NCBI GenBank assembly: GCA_033807775.1
Contig: CM066325.1
Coordinates: forward strand, 17,479,301 to 17,543,300
Direction of reading: 5' to 3'
Source: Saussurea involucrata
Taxonomy: Eukaryota; Streptophyta; Magnoliopsida; Asterales; Asteraceae
DNA: 64,000 nucleotides
The position numbers were made by a program, and so were the translations under genes. Positions 51,826-63,890 of the stretch are shown here, piece by piece. The first letter of the stretch is position 1. Each line of letters starts with the position of its first letter. The notes beneath the pieces are model-generated. The model did not search any database and was not told the DNA's origin. It worked only from the letters and a program-made list of their open reading frames with translations.

Positions 51826-53933
51826 TAAGCCTCAAACATTAAGAGATTTTGGGAAACCATTGGAGATGATGTTTTTAAAGCGGTAAATTACTTCGAAGAG
51901 CACGGATTCTTGTACCCGGGGAATAACTCCTCATTCATCACCCTCATTCCAAAGGTTAAGGATCCGTTGTCTCTCTCAGACTTCAGGCCGATCAACCTAA
52001 TCGGCTGCTTTAGCAAAATTTTATCTAAGGTGCTCGCTGACAGGCTTAAAAAGGTGTTGGACTCGGTGGTTAGCAAGGAGCAAACTGCGTTCATCAAAGG
52101 CATGAGCATTCTGGATGGCCCTCTCGTTGTTAATGAGATCATCATCTGGGCTAAAAAACATAACAAAAAATTGCTTATTTTTAAAGTTGATTTTGAAAAG
52201 GCATTTGATTCGATCAGTTGGGTCTACTTGGACGATATTTTGTCTCAGATGGGATTCGGAACTAAGTGGAGGTCCTGGATTCGTGGTTATCTTTCCTCTG
52301 CCAAAATGTCAATTCTCGTTAACGGCTCTCCAACCAAAGAATTCAGAATGGAAAAAGGAGTGAGACGGGGTGATCCCATCGCTCCCTTCCTGTTTATTTT
52401 GGCGGCTGAATGGTTGAAAATTGCCATGGATGAAGCTATAGATAAGGGGTTGTTTCGGGGGGTCGCTCTCCCTTACAACGGACCCGTTATATCGCTCCTC
52501 CAATACGCTGATGACGTCCTTTTTATCGGGGAGTGGTCCAAGGCTAACTTAAAGAATCTGGTGAGAATTTTAAGATGCTTCCAACTTGCCTTAGGTCTCA
52601 AAGTTAACTTCCTTAAAAGTAAAGTGATGGGAATCGGTGTCAATTCAGACGAGGTTTCTACCATGGCTAGGAGTGTGCACTGCAGAGACGGATCGATTCC
52701 ATTCACTTATCTGGGGATGTCGGTGGGAGCCAAAATGTCAAAGGTCGAGAGTTGGCTCCCTCTTATTCATAAGTTTCAATCTAAGCTTTCGACCTAGAAG
52801 GCCAAAAGCCTTTCTTTTGGGGGTCGTCTTATCTTGTGCAAAGCGGTCCTAGGAAGCCTTGGGTTGTACCTTTTCTCGCTGTACAAAGCCCCGAAAAAGG
52901 TGATCAAAGTCCTAGAAAGTATACGAGCACGCTTCTTCTGGGGGGGGGGGGAGATTCGGACAAGACAAAAATTTACTGGGTGGCGTGGAGTTCTACGATT
53001 AACAACAAAAATCACGGCGGGTTAGGCATCGGTAGCCTTAAAGCTATTAACTTAGCCTTGCTTGGGAAATGGTGGTGGCGATACCGAACTGAAACTGATG
53101 GCGTGTGGCGGGGGGTTATCTCTTCTTTATTCAGTCTTAATGGAGGCCTAGTTTTGAGGGGAGAGAGGGGCATTCTGGGTAGTTCTTGAGGCAACATCAA
53201 GAGGCTCGATAAAGAGATCTCCGGTTATAATATCTCGATGCATGATTTGTTTTCTTTTGATCTTAACAGCAGAACGTTGGGACCTGGAAGACGAAGGGAA
53301 GTTCACCGTTTCTTCGCTCAGGATGGTGATTGATGACTCTTCCTTGACCATCCTCGAGCATAACATGAAATGGAACAATTTGGTGCCCGAGAAAGTTAAC
53401 CTTTTGTTGTGGAGAGCGAGGATCGGGAGACTGCTGACGAAGCGAATTCTGATTAGGAGAGGTGTGAAGCTGAATTCTGATTTTTGTCCCATGTACCATT
53501 CCGCACCTGAATCAGAAGATCACATGTTCATTCATTGTTCTACCAGCAAGCAAATCAGGGCCTCGATCAAGACGTGGTGCAGTAAGTTTCCTTTCAACTC
53601 TACCTCGCTTACTGAATTTTTAGACTCGGGAAGAGACTGTATTTCCAGCATCGCTATGGACCTGACCTTGGAAGCCGTTATTGCTGCTTACTGTTGGTCT
53701 ATTTGGAATCTTCGTAACTCGCTTACCTTTAAAAACAAAGGTCAACCGGTTAGCATTATTGCCGCTGAGGTGATGTCAAATTCCTTCTTGTGGGTTAAGG
53801 CTATATGCAAAAAGGGGGAGAATCTAACTTGGGATAATTGGAGATGTAACAATTTTGTTGTGTCTTAACTCTTATGTTTTTTAGCGCCTTGCTAGTTTTT
53901 TGGTGGAATAAATCCTGTCGTTCAAAAAAAATA
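51826..53933 (+). pseudogene. 5'-truncated L1-type LINE, ORF2 part
   Basis: The sequence opens mid-protein (KRFWETIGDDVF) and carries reverse transcriptase blocks: NSSFITLIPKV, DFRPINLIGC, VDFEKAFDSISW, GVRRGDPIAPFLF and the catalytic QYADDVLF (about 52502-52525). A TAG at 52795-52797 stands where the frame would read tryptophan. The frame slips at a G-run (about 52940-52950), stops again near 53187, and changes once more before 53270. The C-terminal zf-RVT region follows (53270-53868: KVNLLLWRARIGRLLTKRIL, then SEDHMFIHC, then YCWSIWNLRNSLTF). It ends with GCCTTGCTAGT and an A-run at about 53926. No endonuclease part remains and I could not find its target duplication. Confidence 0.88.
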
Positions 53934-54425
53934 TAAATATATAAATAAAACGGGTATTATATGATGTATCCTTGTGATCTGTCTATATACATTACACACA
54001 TATATCTATATATATATATAGATATATATTATAAATTACAGGTTGGTCCCTTGATTTGATGATTTTTACAAAAAAAAACAAATAGAATTACAAAATATGA
54101 TTGGACGAAATTGTCCCGGGCACTAACGACCAGTTTTAACAGAGTTAGCGGTCAGGACCTGTTTCAAAGCAAAATTCAAACCCTGAGAACATAAAATTGA
54201 ATTATGAAATCACAGGTCCTTGTTTCAAAGAAATGACCAAACACAAGGACCAAAATTGGAGTTTACTCTAAAATAAAAGAACCAAACCAACAAATGAAGC
54301 CGTGGAAGAGTTTCTGCGACTGCTAAAAAATATAACTATTACTATCATCGTTTAAATATTTCGTGCTTTCTCTTCCTCTAAAACCCACTTGCATCACCTC
54401 CCCTTCTCACCGGAATTGCCTCAAA

Positions 54426-54994
54426 ATGGGAGAGGAGAAACTGAAGCCGACCGCCGGCGTATGGCCCACCGTTAAACCTTTTGTCAACGGCGGAGCCTCT
54501 GGTATGCTCGCTACTTGTGTCATCCAACCCATCGATATGATCAAGGTATTTGTTTATGTTCAGATCAAATGTTTGATTTATTTTGTTTTCTGATCGTAAA
54601 GGACTGTTTTCCTTAGCTATTTAGTGGCACTGGTTTTAGGGTTTCAGACCACCTTTTCGCTCGTTGTTTATTGGAAGATTGTTTTTTATTACAGTTGTAA
54701 TGAATTGCAGTTTTTGAGCTATTTCGTGACAGAAATTTGTGGATTCTTAGCTCTGATGGTTTTGAGAGATTATGCTAAGTCATTATATATATATACACAT
54801 ATATAGGCTCCGTAAAATGCAAACCTTGCATTTGTTGCACACCTTACAAACCAAAGTGTGCATATATGAACAATGTGCACATGCATACGTGCAAGAATAT
54901 ACATATAATGGACATACATTCATATGGGATAATGCATATATGCAAATTGGTTTGTAAGGGGCGCAACAAATACATGGTTTGTATATGATTTGTA

Positions 54995-55033
<39 letters not shown>

Positions 55034-56684
55034 AGAGATTATGCTAAGTCATTAGGTTGATGGGTCATTTATAGGTGAGAATCCAACTGGGTCAAGGATC
55101 TGCAGTTGCAGTGACGAAGACTATGCTAAAGAATGAGGGTTTTGGCGCCTTTTACAAGGTTTGTTCTATTCATTGATATTTGTGATTTATCAGGGTCAAT
55201 TTGATGTAGTTATGCATGCATGTGCTTGCTTGATTTCGTTTCTATTTCAATTTTGTTGATACTCTGTTAAGTTGTAAAATATGTTGTACGCTATGCTTTT
55301 ATCATTGCCCCAATTCATGTGGACTTGTGCTTAATTACAAGTATAAAGATGGGGATTGGCCGATGCCAACACACACCAAATAACCCGTACTAAAAAACGC
55401 AAACATATGATTTAAATGCATCGGATTCATCAAATGTTAAAAATATTCAATTTTCTTGTAAAAATGACTTTGTTTCAACCTTTGGAGCTCTTATTAAGTG
55501 GATATTTTGGTGTTTGTACTCATGATGCATTGGATGATGTCCAACTACATTGCTTTTGGAACAGGGTTTATCTGCCGGTTTGCTTAGGCAAGCTACATAT
55601 ACAACTGCGAGACTTGGTACTTTCAGGTGAGTGTTAGTCCTTTAACATTAATTTATATCATATTCTTATCTTTGTAACCGCTCTATACTTTTGGGTAGAG
55701 GTCAGGTTTATGTACATCTTACCATCCCCAGGCCCACCTCGAGGTGGGATATACTGGGTTCGTTTGGTTTGGCTCCCCTAGCAGATAAATTGGTCCTCGT
55801 GAGGGTTCTTGGGTAATATTCTCACAAAGTTTAGATGGGTTGTTCTATATGGACACCAAGTTTTATGTCTTTAGTCTTGCTGATCCATCCTTCTTGTTCA
55901 ACTTAACCACCTTCTGTATAATGCTCGTCAATTAGACACTACTACTGCATTAACGTCCTAAATGAAGCTTTTGCAAAGATAAGGAGCACAATTCACAAGT
56001 GAATCACACAAAGACTTTGGTACGACATTAAAGTCTCTGCTAGAACTAGAAGTTGACATGACCTGGAAAAGAGTGCACTTTATTGATAAAGGGGGGGGGG
56101 GGGGGTTGTTTATTTATGCTACAACAAATGGCTTTCATGGGTTATTAAGAGTCTCTTTGACTAGTTTTTTAGTTGCTTTTACTTTATGAAGTTAGTTAAC
56201 ATATGCTTAAACAGACATACATTCATACATAAAGATATATACACATACACACAATATACGTACATGTGTGTAGTATGTACATATAAATACAACATATGCG
56301 CTAATTGCTATTTATTCCGGGTTCTTTACTGGAACAACCTCTCTACCCCTATACCCTAGTTTGGTTTCATTTTTGTGAATTGCTACTGTATATATATGTG
56401 TGCAATATATATAGAGTCATGTTCAAGGGAATCGCCAAAAAAAAAACTGAGGAATGCCCTAGTAACCCGTTCATTTAGACGGTATGCACATACAAGTAAT
56501 TTGTAACATGCACATCTGAACGGTTTGCACATACAAGTAATTTGTAACATGCACACATGCACATACAAGTAATTTGTAACATGCCTTCTTCAATTACTTC
56601 TATTCACATGTGCATACCGTCTAGATGAATGGTTTGTTCCTTAGTTTTCTTCATTTTTGGGGTTTTCCCCTGAACCCCCCCCCC

Positions 56685-56750
<66 letters not shown>

Positions 56751-59614
56751 GAAAGTTCAAATAAAAACTCATTTTCAATTGTGAACATGAGGACGGATCT
56801 TGGCCCTTCCATCTATATTGATCCAATGACTCATATTAAATAGAGTTTTTAATTGAAATTATTAATTAAGGTGATTAGGGGTAAAAAGGGAAGATAATTA
56901 AAACCCACGTCTACCATGTTTGACTTTTTATTTTCTTTTTTAATTAAATTTTTTTACCCCCCTTAAAGTTTAAAATAAATTAACTTAAAAATTACTAACA
57001 TTTTAATCAAACAAATTACATCAAAAAAATGAGAATTTCGTGCTCTTCGATATGACATCCATCTCGATATAGTTTTTTTTTGTTTTAACCGTTTTTACGT
57101 GGAATGTCATATATGTGTTATATTCGGTATGAATATTTATGTATATTCAAGTGCGTACAACATCTCGACACCGTAAGTCCGTAACTCGACATCACCTTCT
57201 ACAACACTTTCTTCAGCGTCCTAAGGTATCGTGTTCTTCATTACCATAACCCAACACCTATCGAGATGAATCGGGAACCTATCGAGTTTCGATTGTGAAC
57301 CGATGAACAAAAGAGAGTGCGTCACGTCTCCACACCTTCACGAGTCACTCATGTATTATTCTTCATGAATAATGTATCATTCAGTATGAATAATACACGA
57401 TTCATGAATTCATGTATTATTCATCCTGAATACTGTATTATTCATCCTGAATATTGTATTATTCATCATGAATAGTGAATGAACGTTCACCTTTGTTATT
57501 CATACTGAATGTGGACACCTGAAGAAGTGCATACATATTCATAAAGAATAAAACCAAGTTTAGCTGTGAATCGGAAAACAAAGAGAGTGTGTCATGTGTT
57601 CAACCTTCACGGGTCATTCATATATTATTCAACATGAATAATGTGTTATTCAGGGTGAATAATGTGTTATTCAGGATGAATAATACACGATTCATGTTTT
57701 ATAATACATGAATCAGGAATTCGTGTATTATTCATTCTGAATGTTGTATTATTCATTTTGAATACTGTGTTATTCGTCATGAATAGTGAATGAACGTTCC
57801 TCTTTGTTATTCATACTGAATATGCACACCAGGAAACGTGCATACATATTCATACCGAATATAACACATACATAGCATTTCACGTAAAAACGGTTAAAAT
57901 GAAGAAAAAACTATATCGAGATGGATGTCATATCGAAGAGCACGAAATTCTCGTTTTTTTGATGTAATTTGTTTGATTAAAATATTAGTAATTTTTAAGA
58001 TAAATTATTTTAAACTTTAAGGGGGTAAAAGTTTTTTAATTAAAAAAGAAAATAAAAAGTCAAACATGGTAGGCGTTTATTCAAATTTTCAGATTTGCCC
58101 CTAATCACTTCTCAATTGGTTTAATTAAGTTTTAACCATTGATTAGTTTTCCAAATCTTGATCAATGGTTGTGACTTGTCCTCATGTTCACAATTGAAAA
58201 TGAGTTTTCATTTGAACCCACCCCTATATATACACACACATATTCACACATTGCAAACTTTAGTTCCATTGAGAACCGGGGGACAAAAGAGAGCACCCAA
58301 CAGGCCAACATGTCCCAAGCATTGATATTCATCAAGACTGTTGTAAAAAATTATGTATGATGAATGGGGGCATGTGTCACTCATTTGTCCCCCAGTTCAC
58401 TACGGAAAACAGGTTTGCAACTGAACTTTCCTCCATATGTGTGTGTGTATACATGCAACATATGCATGTATATCTATATATACACGATAATACATGCATA
58501 TATATTTTTATGCATACAAGATGTCTGACATTTAATGACTCTAATAGGATTTTGACAAACAAGGCACTTGAAGCCAATGATGGAAAGCCCATTCCTCTAT
58601 ATCAAAAAGCTTTGTGTGGGCTGACAGCCGGAGCAATTGGGGCATGTGTGGGAAGTCCAGCCGATTTAGCACTCATTCGTATGCAGGCTGATGCCACCGT
58701 GCCTGCCGCCCAACGCCGTAATTACACAAACGCATTCCATGCCTTGTTCAGGATAACCGCAGACGAAGGCGTCTTGGCCCTCTGGAAAGGTGCTGGTCCA
58801 ACTCTCGTAAGAGCAATGGCACTAAACATGGGAATGCTTGCCTCTTATGACCAAAGTGTCGAGTTCTTCAAGGATAATATTGGTTTGGGCGAGGCTTCTA
58901 CTGTTATAGGTACAATTATTTAATTACTGAATACTTTTTAAATTTAGTTTTTCTCATATAAACTAACTATAAATGAATGTTTTGTTTCCATTGGCAGGTG
59001 CGAGTACAGTATCAGGGTTCTTTGCTGCAGCCTGTAGTTTGCCTTTCGATTACGTGAAAACCCAAATACAGAAGATGCAGCCGGATGCAGAGGGGAAATA
59101 CCCTTATACGGGATCGTTAGATTGTGTGCTGAAAACGCTAAAGTCGGGGGGACCCTTGAGATTTTACACCGGGTTTCCGGTATATTGTGTCAGGATTGCG
59201 CCTCACGTCATGGTACTTTCTGCTTAAGATTTTTGTCTTAAACTAATCCTCGATGGACGTTAAAATATATCAAATACCCTCTCCGTCCCAAAATAAATTA
59301 TAAATGTTGACAATGAAAAATGAATAAAGTTTTAGAAAAGTCTAATTATTACATTTTTAATTAACTAAATGACAGTTTTACCCGGGAGTAAGTAGTTTCT
59401 CCATTGGTTTATGAAGATAATATAGTATTTAACAATTTCAGCAAATCTTTAGTGTATCTTGGTATAATAAAAACTATTATGTTACAAGACCAGTATGAAT
59501 ATTGAATTTGAGAAGGAAGGAAGATTGTTCTTAGCTTTGAATTTGTTGGTTATGCAGATGACATGGATCTTCCTCAACCAAATTCAAAAAGTGGAGAAGG
59601 CGGCCGGGATGTAG
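54426..59614 (+). CDS. DTC: Mitochondrial dicarboxylate/tricarboxylate carrier
   Basis: This inner-membrane carrier exchanges dicarboxylates such as malate and oxoglutarate, and tricarboxylates such as citrate, across the inner mitochondrial membrane. Six exons join in frame with GT-AG introns: 54426-54545, 55075-55158, 55565-55626, 58548-58909, 58998-59212 and 59558-59614, in total 900 nt, or 299 aa plus TAG, matching the family length. It has the three carrier repeats, each opening with a PX[DE]XX[KR]-type motif: PIDMIK (residues 35-40), PADLALIR (in exon 4) and PFDYVK (in exon 5). The ends MGEEKLKPTAGVWPTVKPFV and the terminal VEKAAGM fit plant DTC. Intron 3 is 2.9 kb and full of inverted-repeat elements. 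A Mutator-like element ends 148 bp upstream of the ATG, so the promoter must lie at least partly in transposon sequence. Confidence 0.95.
54806..54985. mobile_element. Small palindromic MITE in DTC intron 1
   Basis: Arms TGTTGCACACCTTACAAACC and, reversed, GGTTTGTAAGGGGCGCAAC face each other across about 110 bp. It sits next to a TA microsatellite. Confidence 0.5.
55683..55790 (-). repeat. SINE-like dispersed repeat in DTC intron 3
   Basis: This is a reverse copy of the repeat at 28785 (CAGTATATCCCACC, GGTAAGATGTACATAAACCT, GACCTCTACCC). Confidence 0.55.
56413..56692. mobile_element. Inverted-repeat MITE in DTC intron 3
   Basis: The ends are GTTCAAGGGAA and, inward from the right, GTTCAGGGGAA. 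The interior holds three copies of ACATACAAGTAATTTGTAAC (56490, 56531, 56564). It abuts a CT/TA microsatellite. Confidence 0.55.
56751..58223. mobile_element. Foldback element with about 400-bp arms in DTC intron 3
   Basis: The left arm (56751-57152) and right arm (57837-58223) are inverted copies, sharing AACTCATTTTCAATTGTGAA near the ends and GATATGACATCCATCTCGAT inside. The loop holds a tandem duplication of about 270 bp (about 57290-57550 and 57555-57840), itself made of GTATTATTCATCCTGAAT-type palindromic words. There is no coding frame. The arm length suggests a MULE-type or foldback transposon; no clear target duplication is seen because the left edge runs into a GA/TA microsatellite. 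Confidence 0.75.
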
Positions 59615-60998
59615 GGTTTGTTGCAGGGATATTAGCCGGGCGCTCTTACTAGAAATAATAGCTTGTGCTGTACTTTTGCGTTTCGTAGATTGGTGATTGA
59701 TTCGGAGATGTCTTCCGGATGATTTGGGTGTAAAAAGTCAGAATGTCTGAGGTAGAAATTGGCTGGCTGGGGATCATATCAGATTATTGATTAAGCCTGG
59801 TGTTGGTTGAGTTTGAGCAAAATAAAGGATGTGTACCCTCTTGGGCACTTAAAAAGTGGTTTACTTTTACAGACATGATTGGCTTTGTTTTTCTTTTTTC
59901 TTATAGAAAAGGATGGCAAATTTAGAGCATCTCTAATGCAAGGTTCTTATAACTAAAAGTGATGTGTCTTGTAAGAACTAGCATTGTGGAGAGTTTTTAT
60001 AAGAACCTCATCCCCTTTAGGTTCTTATTTAAGAACCTTGGTTTTTACCATGAAGTTTATGTAAAATGTCAATATATCATTTCTATTGGCACTTAAATTT
60101 AATACTTGAAATTTATTTAGAAATTTATATGATCTGCTTCGTCATAGCGTTGAATGCAAGTGCATCCCAAACCAGACACGGTGTACGTTGGATATGGAAT
60201 ATGATTTAAAATATAAACCGGGTTATGGTTTGGTTTTGGTTTTGTAAATGTCGAAATGCAACAAAGTTCTTAGGAGATGTATGGTTTGATGTAATGATTT
60301 TGAGAAATTTGGATTTCGCGGAAGATTTGGAAATTTGGATTTCGTGGAGGATTTTGAAAAAAGAATTTGGATTTGAAATCTTTGGTGTGTAGGGTTTATT
60401 GAATTCTATTACTTATAAATAACTTATAAAAATAAATTACAAAAATAATTAAATTACCTTTTTATCAATTAATTTTTACAAAACAATTTTTTAAAAATAT
60501 TATTACATATACATCTGACGAATTCTATGCCCAATTTCAAAATCTCATGTTCAATGAAATCGTGTGATTTCAAATTGAAGGAAATGATGGAGTGTAATTC
60601 ATTTCCAAATCCCTTGAAATTCAATCTAATCCCACAAACGGGCCTTTAGTTTTTAAGAGCATCCACAACAGCTATGCTAAAGTTTTTTTAATATAGAATT
60701 AAAAAAACTCAATTTTTAAAAAGTTTTGCATCCAACTCCAACAGCTATTCTATTTTAGCAATTCTAGTATTAAATATAATAGTAAAATATTCAATTTATT
60801 TACTTATATTATTATAATATTATAATATTCAATATGTGGAAAGTTGGAAGAAGAAAGGTTTGTTTTTTGGGGGATAATGATTAGTTTTAAAGGAAAACCA
60901 TCTATTTAGAATTGATATAAAATATGAATAATTGAACATTTGTTACACTAATTAGGAAAATAATTGTCGTTACCAAAATAAATTTATGTTATATATAC

Positions 60999-61014
<16 letters not shown>
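59615..61014. other. DTC 3' flank and spacer
   Basis: The first 250-300 bases are probably the DTC 3' untranslated region. Starts of the form GAGCATCTCTAATGC (59934) and GAGCATCCACAACAGC (60658) resemble MITE ends, but partners are not resolved. Confidence 0.4.
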
Positions 61015-61032
<18 letters not shown>

Positions 61033-61242
61033 GGGTTAAACAAGAACAATATAACCAAATAAAAGAACATGAAAACGGTCAAATCACATGTGATTTTGCA
61101 CCAACAGAAAGCACGAAAGTCAAAGTCACGTGAATAGCATGTGATTCTAGTGTAAAATCACGTGTGATTCAACCGTTTTCTCATTATCTTATTTGGTTAA
61201 TGTTCTCGTATGAACCTGACACACCATCTCTCTCTCTCTATT
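61015..61242. mobile_element. Small inverted-repeat MITE between GA tracts
   Basis: The arms (about 61034-61078 and 61166-61214) are inverted, sharing ATAACCAAATAA and GAAAACGGT. GA and CT microsatellites lie just outside. It is close to the 3' end of the EF-P-like gene. Confidence 0.6.
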
Positions 61243-61574
61243 TTGCCTTTTTGTAAAATTGAGCAATTAAGATGATGGTTTTGATATCTTCTTTTCTTCA
61301 TATAAATGAAGTTGTTGACTGAAATAACACAACAATATCGACCAAAAATGGCAATAAATAACAAGGTGCCACCAAATTGCCTCACTCAACATACTTATTC
61401 ACACCATATGATGGAATGAAATCATGAATAACAACTTTCCACTACAAAAATACATCCAACCTTACTAATCAAATCCAAATGCCACTTCAATATTCATTTT
61501 CATACCTATCGAAGATGTATTCCGAAAATCGTGCTTTCGCAGCAACGTCAATGGAGTATCTATCAAGAACGCGC

Positions 61575-63890
61575 TTAGGCCCTGTTAGGAAACAATGGAA
61601 GCTGTAACGATGGGGAAAACTAGACACGGTTGTTAAATCAGGACAAGTCATAAGCAAAGAGCCTCCAAGATTAAATTTTTAAATCATTCAAGTGCACACA
61701 GGCCTCCAAATTAAATAGTGCTGTTGTAAGAAGACTGTTTAGGGACAAATATAGATGTAAATGTTGGACGTAGGTAAATAATTAGAACGATGATGTTGTG
61801 TTTAAGTTGCCAAGTTATTTGTACATGTAGAAGAAGGATCATGTGAGAATAAAATATAAGGTGACAAGTGTAAGAAGGGATTTGGACCCTTGATCACTTT
61901 TAATTAGTGTTGATCTAATGGTTCAGATTAAGTCCCAAAATAACACATGAATTAGCTGAGAATGGAATTTCCAATTAGGATTGATCCAGGGGTGGAGATC
62001 CCTTCTTACCCTTCTCGCAACAACTACTATTCTTACCGGAAACCAACTCTTTGCATGTATTACTAAATAAAGTAATTATATATATATATATATATACTTA
62101 AAATCCTAGCGACAACTGTAAATGTAGGCAAATTGCTAACCATGCAAATATTGTGTTTGATTTTTCCATTTCCTGGAACTACTATTTTGTGTGTGTGAAT
62201 TGTGATCATTGATCAATGGAGATATTTACAGACCAAGATGACTTCCATGTACATCCAATAAAGCACTTTATTCTGACATAGAATATGAGTCAAATGATGC
62301 CATTTAAGAATCCCTTTTCTACAGTGTATATGATCTAACTGATATCTTATATAAATAAGTTCTTAGTAAATATATGTTTTTTTAACTATTAATTTAATCT
62401 TCTCTAACTTTCCTAAATGAACAAACTTGGTTCAAAATTAACTTATTTTTCATTCGTTGTAAGCACAAGAATACTTCTATGCCATTTCTCATTTTCCCTC
62501 TAGGTGAAGCTCGTTTCTGTTTCCTTAAATTCTCTTCCCTGATCTTCTCTCCTAGACTCCTACCAAATAGATCCTTGAGCTCATATGGATGTATTATAGC
62601 ATATATACAAGGACCTCAGTTCCTATTTAGTGTAACAAAAAAAATCTCAATCAAAGTAACCAAGTTTCAAAATTTCCTATTTTACCCATTTAGACCAAAA
62701 ATTTGTTGATCTTGTAACAAGCAACACTAAGAGGGAGCTCGTGCCCTATGAACTTACCCATAAGGAAACACATTGGATAATGTGGATGTCAACCCGCTTC
62801 ATCATAAGCCCTTTGTAAACATTTTGTATACCTTTTGTAAGCGGGTATCCACATAATACGGTCACCATGGGTACAAAATAAAAGATTTTGAAACTTTGTT
62901 ACATCAATTGAAAAAAAAATACTCATTACACTAAAAAAGAACTAAACCAAACTTTGTTGCATTTTGCCCTATATATGACACCAAGTCTTTTGACAATGCT
63001 GCAAAACATTCACTACAAATACCTCTCTATAAAGCCAATAAAGAATTGTAAACGAACAAAGAGAAAAGAAAAGGACAATTGGCCAATCAAAGTCACATGC
63101 TTAATTATTTTCTGAATTTATCAAACATATGAAATAATGCAACAGGTAGAGTGATATCAATTCTGCAGTCGGAGGTACGCACCTGCTTATGTATGAGTTG
63201 TCGGTAGTATCAATAAGTAACTTATCACCAGTTACAACATGAGGTGGCACCTACAAGAACAATTCACAAATTTTGAAACCAAAACTTACTCAGCAGAAAG
63301 ACACATAACACATTTCCAATATGTATAAACTTACCTGTACAGTGATGCCATTGTCCAGTAACACCTTTTTGGTACTGTTGCAATGAAAAATGAAAAATGA
63401 AAAATGAAAAATTAAGGATCACTAGATTAAGAGTCGTCTACTTGTTCTGATGTATCATTTCTCTTTTTAGCTGGTAATTAAGTTTTGTTAAGAGGGTTAA
63501 TATAAATGAAATTATGCTACATTCTGTCCATCCGAAATTAGTTATTGCTTGTCATTCCTTTTTATCAAATTTGAAAATAAATTACAAGTAACAGAAAGAA
63601 AAAAAAATCATACTGAGGGGTAGCTCCCATCCCCTTCATAGGGACTTGTGCTTCCACCACGGTACATGTCACTCGTTTAGGTACTGATGCTGACATAGGC
63701 CTGTCATTAAAGAGTTCCACAGAGACGGTGATATCATCTGTTTAACATGGAACATGTTTCATTAAGTCAAGAAAATGGAAACAAAATCAAAAGGAAACAG
63801 AAACAAAATGTTAGTTCGTCACCTTTTAAATACGCAAGAGAGTCGCCAAATAAGTGCTTTGGTACATCCAATTGCACAAAAGTGTTAGGC
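61575..63890 (-). CDS. Elongation factor P-like protein, 3' part
   Basis: EF-P-type factors help ribosomes form difficult peptide bonds; in plants such EF-P proteins act in organelles, which is inferred here. Five coding exons are visible: 63890-63823, 63737-63614, 63374-63335, 63250-63183 and 61581-61575. They encode PNTFVQLDVPKHLFGDSLAY, DDITVSVELFNDRPMSASVP, the CTVVEAQVPMKG block, KKVLLDNGITVQVPPHV and TGDKLLIDTTDNSYISRA, matching the EF-P central and C-terminal OB domains. The last coding exon holds only 7 nt (end of an arginine codon, alanine, TAA) after a 1.6 kb intron. The N-terminal half, including any targeting peptide and the tip that is modified in bacteria, lies beyond the right edge. 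Confidence 0.86.
61582..63182 (-). other. Last intron of the EF-P-like gene
   Basis: This 1.6 kb intron holds a TA microsatellite (about 62076-62096) and AT-rich sequence. The open frame at 62479-62709 on the plus strand has no recognisable motif. Confidence 0.6.

Larger units (their letters stand above)
45888..54268. mobile_element. Mutator-like element with long TIRs, 8.4 kb, no transposase
   Basis: The ends are inverted copies starting GAGTAAACTCCAATTTTGGT. The similarity continues for about 290 bp (45888-46185 and 53985-54268) through TTTCTTTGAAAC and TTTGCTTTGAAACAGG. An exact 9-bp duplication TAAAATAAA flanks it (45879-45887 and 54269-54277). Long TIRs plus a 9-bp duplication are the MULE hallmarks. 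Inside are a purine- and CT-rich stretch with small frames, gypsy-LTR-like sequence, a SINE and a LINE; no MULE transposase is present. It could be a non-autonomous MULE enlarged by later insertions. Confidence 0.78.
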
